From JAXGXT01 sp040772665 (GTDB taxonomy: Bacteria > Bacillota > Clostridia > Lachnospirales > Anaerotignaceae): a DNA stretch of 64,000 bases. Made by a program: the position numbers and the translations under genes. How positions within the stretch are numbered: the first letter of the stretch is position 1; every line of letters starts with the position of its first letter. The DNA lies in contig JAXGXT010000003.1 in assembly GCA_040772665.1 (NCBI GenBank), positions 186,001-250,000 on the forward strand, in the 5' to 3' direction. The notes beneath the pieces are model-generated. The model worked only from the letters and a program-made list of their open reading frames with translations, had not been told where the DNA came from and ran no database searches. Below, piece by piece: positions 60,905 to 64,000 of the stretch.

Positions 60905-61046
60905 GACTGAAGACAAACCTTGGGCGTTGCCCAACCCCACTTGCTTTTTGAAAAAAGCAAGACCAAAAACTTTTATCAAAACCGCATATTCATGCGGTTT
61001 TAGGTGGGTCAAGGGTAAAGCTTTTAAGGTCTTAACTTTGTTTATG
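60905..61046 (+). repeat. Interspersed three-hairpin repeat, copy 6 (tandem to copy 5)
   Basis: Positions 60905-61013 equal 30685-30793 except at three sites. The tail CAAGGGTAAAGCTTTTAAGGTCTTAACTTTG is shared with copy 3 and in part with 30951-30964. Together with copy 5 it fills the 357-base gap 60744-61100, which holds no gene. Confidence 0.85.
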
Positions 61047-61100
61047 TTTCGAAAGGTTAAAGACCTTGGATTTGTTTGTTGAAAAATGGAGGATATACAC

Positions 61101-62954
61101 ATGAAAAATGCAGTTCCCGACGAGATACTTTTGCAGGTTTCAAAGCCGGCAAGATATGTAGGCGGAGAAGTTAATATGGTAAAAAAGGATTTAGAAAAGG
61201 TTGACATAAGGTTTGCTTTTTGTTTTCCAGATGTTTATGAAATAGGTATGAGCCATTTAGGGCTTCAAATTCTTTATTATTTTTTAAACAGAAGAGAAGA
61301 CACATATTGTGAAAGAAGTTTTTCCCCCTGGGGTGACTTAGAAGAGAAAATGCGTGAAAACAATATTCCTATGTTTTCCCTTGAAACACAAAGTCCTCTT
61401 AAAGACTTTGATTTTATAGGCTTTACTCTTCAATATGAGCTTTGCTACACAAACATTATAAATATGCTTGACCTTGCAGGCATCAGCCCTTTTGCAAAGG
61501 AGCGAAAGGAAGAAGACCCTATTATAATTTGCGGAGGCTCTTGTGCTTATAACCCTGAGCCTTTAGCTGATTTTGCGGATGTTTTTTACCTTGGTGAGGG
61601 CGAGGTTTTATATGATGAAATTTTAGACAGATATAAAGAAAGCAAAAAGAAAGGTATGACAAAAGCTGAATTTCTTGAAAGTCTTTTAGACTTAGACGGG
61701 CTTTACATGCCTAAATTTTATGATGTAAAATATAAAGACAACGGAGAAATAGAAAGCTTTGAGCCTAACCATAAAAATGCAAGAAAGGTGATTAAAAAAG
61801 TTGTTGTGAAAGATATGGACAAGTCTTTTTATCCTGAAAAGCAGCTTGTTCCCCTTATTGAGGTTGTGCATGACAGGGTTACTTTAGAGCTTTTTCGAGG
61901 ATGCATAAGAGGGTGTCGTTTTTGTCAGGCAGGGTTTGTTTACAGGCCCGTAAGAGATAAAACACCTGAAACACTTTTTGAGCAGGCCAAAAGCCTTGTT
62001 AAAAACAGCGGGCATGATGAAATTTCACTTATATCGTTAAGCACAAGTGATTTTCTTTGTTTTCCTGAGCTTGCAGAGCTTATGCTTGATGAATTTTCGC
62101 AAAAAGCCATCAATATTTCTCTTCCATCTTTAAGGATTGACGCTTTTTCTTTGGATTTAATGGAAAAGGTTCAGGAAGTGAGAAAAAGCAGCCTTACCTT
62201 TGCCGCAGAAGCAGGCACACAAAGGCTTAGGGATGTTATTAACAAAAACCTTACAGAAGAAAGTATTTTAAACGGTTGTAAGCTTGCCTTTGACGGAGGG
62301 TGGCACAAGGTTAAGCTTTATTTTATGCTTGGCCTGCCAACTGAAACAGACGAGGATTTAGAGGGTATCGGCGATTTAACAAATAAAATTGTGGAAAAGT
62401 ATTTTGAAATTCCAAAGGAGCAAAGAACAAAGCAAATAACTGTTAATGCATCTGCTTCGTGTTTTGTGCCTAAGCCTTTTACTCCTTTTCAGTGGGATGC
62501 CCAAGACAGCTATGAGGAGTTTGGAAGAAAGGCAAGGATTGCAAAAAACAGCATAACAAGAAAGCAGGTTAGGTTTACTTACCATAACACAAAAATGAGT
62601 TCTCTTGAGGGAGTTATGGCAAGGGGCGACAGAAAAATCGGAAAGGTTATTTACAAGGCTTGGGAAAACGGATGCAGATATGACGGATGGAGTGATATTT
62701 TCAACTGGGAGGCATGGGTTAAAGCTTTTGAGGACAGCAATATCGACCCATGGTTTTATGCCAACAGAGTAAGAAGCTATGAAGAAATTTTACCTTGGGA
62801 TCATATTTCTGTGGGAGTTTCAAGAAAGTTTTTAGAACTTGAAAGAGAAAAAGCCTTAAAGGCACAAACAACACCTAATTGCAGACAGGAATGCACAAAC
62901 TGCGGGGCAAAAGCTTTTGGGGGAGGTATATGCTATGACGACATACAGGTTTAA
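61101..62954 (+). CDS. B12-binding-domain radical SAM protein, TIGR03960 family
   Basis: The protein is 617 aa from ATG 61101, eight bases after GGAGG; ATG 61086 overlaps that site. The N-terminal B12-binding-like domain (about 25-200) contains FAFCFPDVYEIGMSHLGLQIL and IICGGSCAYNPEPLADFADVFYLGEGE. The radical SAM cluster motif CIRGCRFC (RGCIRGCRFCQAGF) begins the catalytic barrel, and the C-terminus has more cysteines (CRQECTNCGAKAFGGGICYDD). It always pairs with the TIGR03936 gene, which follows with a 20-base overlap. The substrate is unknown; the fixed link to RNase G and ribosomal protein genes suggests tRNA/rRNA modification. Confidence 0.93.
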   Translation: MKNAVPDEILLQVSKPARYVGGEVNMVKKDLEKVDIRFAFCFPDVYEIGMSHLGLQILYYFLNRREDTYCERSFSPWGDLEEKMRENNIPMFSLETQSPLKDFDFIGFTLQYELCYTNIINMLDLAGISPFAKERKEEDPIIICGGSCAYNPEPLADFADVFYLGEGEVLYDEILDRYKESKKKGMTKAEFLESLLDLDGLYMPKFYDVKYKDNGEIESFEPNHKNARKVIKKVVVKDMDKSFYPEKQLVPLIEVVHDRVTLELFRGCIRGCRFCQAGFVYRPVRDKTPETLFEQAKSLVKNSGHDEISLISLSTSDFLCFPELAELMLDEFSQKAINISLPSLRIDAFSLDLMEKVQEVRKSSLTFAAEAGTQRLRDVINKNLTEESILNGCKLAFDGGWHKVKLYFMLGLPTETDEDLEGIGDLTNKIVEKYFEIPKEQRTKQITVNASASCFVPKPFTPFQWDAQDSYEEFGRKARIAKNSITRKQVRFTYHNTKMSSLEGVMARGDRKIGKVIYKAWENGCRYDGWSDIFNWEAWVKAFEDSNIDPWFYANRVRSYEEILPWDHISVGVSRKFLELEREKALKAQTTPNCRQECTNCGAKAFGGGICYDDIQV

Positions 62955-63636
62955 ATTTAGTAAGTATGGAAACGCAAAGTTTACAGGGCATCTTGACGTT
63001 TTGCAGACATTTCAGCGGACAATAAAACGTGCCCAACTTCCCATTGCTTATTCACAAGGTTTTAATCCCCACCAGCAGCTTTCTTTTGCCTTGCCTTTAA
63101 GTCTTGGATACACAAGCACAGGAGAGTATGGGGATTTTAAGCTGACGGAATATATTGAGCCAAAAGAAGTGATTGAAAGCCTTAACAAAGAGATGCCTGA
63201 TGGTTTTTTACTTACAGAGGTTATTGTTTTAAAAGAGGGAGTTAAAAACACAATGGCAAGTGTTTGTGCCGCAAGATACAAGGTGTTTTTTGATGAAAGC
63301 ATAAAAGCTGAAGATATTAAAAACAATCTTAAAGGTTTTTGCAATCAAGAGAAGATTATTGTCATGAAAAAAACCAAAAGAGATTTTAAAGAAACCGACA
63401 TTAAGCCTGATATTTTAGAAATATATGATGAAAGCAGCGATGAAGGGGCTGTTTTGGGAATGGTTGTTTCGGCGGGAAGCACAAGAAATCTCAAGCCTGA
63501 AAGTGTTGCTTTAGGGTTTTCTTTATTTCTTGGTAAGGAGTTTAATGTTTTTAAAACAGGGTTTATGCGTGAGGAAATGTATATGGAGCAGGAAGGCAGT
63601 CTTGTTTCTTTAGGTTTTGGAGTTGGAAGAAAATGA
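62935..63636 (+). CDS. TIGR03936 (DUF2344) radical SAM-associated protein
   Basis: The protein is 233 aa from ATG 62935, eight bases after GGGAGG. FKFSKYGNAKFTGHLDVLQTFQRTIKRAQLPIAYSQGFNPHQQLSFALPLSLGYTSTGEYGDF is the family signature. It overlaps the radical SAM gene and its stop overlaps RNase G in ATGA, so all three are coupled. It probably forms a complex with, or delivers substrate to, the radical SAM protein. Confidence 0.93.
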   Translation: MTTYRFKFSKYGNAKFTGHLDVLQTFQRTIKRAQLPIAYSQGFNPHQQLSFALPLSLGYTSTGEYGDFKLTEYIEPKEVIESLNKEMPDGFLLTEVIVLKEGVKNTMASVCAARYKVFFDESIKAEDIKNNLKGFCNQEKIIVMKKTKRDFKETDIKPDILEIYDESSDEGAVLGMVVSAGSTRNLKPESVALGFSLFLGKEFNVFKTGFMREEMYMEQEGSLVSLGFGVGRK

Positions 63637-64000
63637 AGCGTATAGTTATTGATTCTTCTTATCACTCAAGGCGTATTGGCCTTGTTGAAAATGGAGAGCT
63701 TATTGAGTTTATATATGAAAACAACCAAAGCGGCAGCCTTGTGGGAAACATTTACTCGGGAAGAGTTATGTCTGTTCACAAGGGTATGCAGGCTTGTTTT
63801 ATTGATATAGGACATGAAAAAAACGGTTATCTTATTTTGGAAAAAGGCAGAAATCTTCAAGCCCACAGCCATATCCTTGTTCAGGTGGAAAAGGATGCAC
63901 TTGGAACAAAAGGTGCTGTTTTAACTGAAAAGCTGTCTTTTCCGGGAAAGTTTATTGTGCTTATACCTAAAGATAAGGGCAACATTGGAATTTCAAGAAA
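63633..64000 (+). CDS. rng: Ribonuclease E/G family protein (3' partial)
   Basis: The first 122 codons are in the window; the rest lies beyond the right edge. It starts MKRIVIDSSYHSRRIGLVENGELIEFIYEN and has NIYSGRVMSVHKGMQACFIDIGHEKNGYL (S1 domain) and ILVQVEKDALGTKGAVLTEKLSFPGKFIVLIP. These are typical for RNase G. The S1 section between IDIGHEKNG and ILVQV is short compared with most relatives. In other Clostridia rplU, ysxB and rpmA follow. Confidence 0.93.
   Translation, partial: MKRIVIDSSYHSRRIGLVENGELIEFIYENNQSGSLVGNIYSGRVMSVHKGMQACFIDIGHEKNGYLILEKGRNLQAHSHILVQVEKDALGTKGAVLTEKLSFPGKFIVLIPKDKGNIGISR

Noticed and set aside
1..64000. Prophage, transposase, integrase or tRNA genes
   Set aside because: None of the typical genes or cloverleaf sequences was seen on either strand by reading; a tRNAscan run would be decisive.

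Overview
This is an AT-rich chromosomal window whose gene families and gene orders point to a strictly anaerobic, spore-former-related low-GC Gram-positive bacterium of class Clostridia. The evidence is a LonB/LonA pair, RqcP next to MazG and HU, rubredoxins, a high-molecular-weight rubredoxin, a long SRP RNA with an Alu domain, GerMN and DacF-type proteins, and the radical SAM TIGR03960/TIGR03936/RNase G locus. The order Lachnospirales is plausible, but I cannot prove a genus from sequence alone. Translation starts are mostly ATG, with several TTG and GTG starts behind strong ribosome binding sites. I see no prophage, insertion sequence, CRISPR array, tRNA or 16S/23S rRNA.

Layout. 1-3.1 kb: MacAB-like ABC efflux system, cut at the left edge. 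3.2-8.5 kb: lonB, lonA with a large inverted repeat over its promoter, engB, and a small PspC protein. 8.6-12.3 kb: FG-GAP lipoprotein preceded by a row of hairpins, tadA, two rubredoxin genes and the SRP RNA. 12.4-16.4 kb: dnaX (with an A AAA AAG slip site), ybaB, recR, a divergent thyA and folA. 16.7-19.7 kb: CsoR-type copper operon with a CopA fused to a CopZ-like domain. 19.7-25.5 kb: mazG, hup, rqcP, an exported protein and carB. 25.6-31 kb: minus-strand operon with a YgaV/BigR-like ArsR repressor and Fe-S proteins, a frameshifted ferritin-like gene, thioredoxin reductase and thioredoxin, a DUF2089 pair and an amidohydrolase. 31-43.9 kb: complete type II fatty acid synthesis cluster (fabT-fabH-acpP-fabK-fabD-fabG-fabF-accB-fabZ-accC-accD-accA), with a divergent FMN oxidoreductase sharing FabT-type boxes, then a GntR regulator and panB. 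44-50.3 kb: Na/Pi transporter, pyridoxamine kinase, LarA-like protein and a D,D-carboxypeptidase. 50.4-57.5 kb: comEA-like gene, two-component system, GerMN protein, comEC and holA. 57.7-64 kb: short recQ, a cysteine-less TlpA-like lipoprotein, a small membrane protein, the radical SAM pair and the start of RNase G.

Within the FAS cluster the whole path from acetyl-CoA to acyl-ACP can be assembled: AccABCD makes malonyl-CoA, FabD loads ACP, FabH starts chains, and FabG/FabZ/FabK/FabF elongate. PanB downstream feeds pantothenate, the precursor of the ACP and CoA prosthetic group.

The least expected features are: (1) a family of about 100-bp three-hairpin intergenic repeats with compensatory stem changes, at least six copies; (2) a probable programmed frameshift in dnaX; (3) a probable internal start releasing CopZ from copA; (4) strong palindromes placed exactly on the lonA and panB promoters; (5) a probable persulfide-responsive Fe-S operon; and (6) a TlpA-family lipoprotein that has lost its catalytic cysteines. 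All functional statements rest on reading motifs and gene order. No database search was run.
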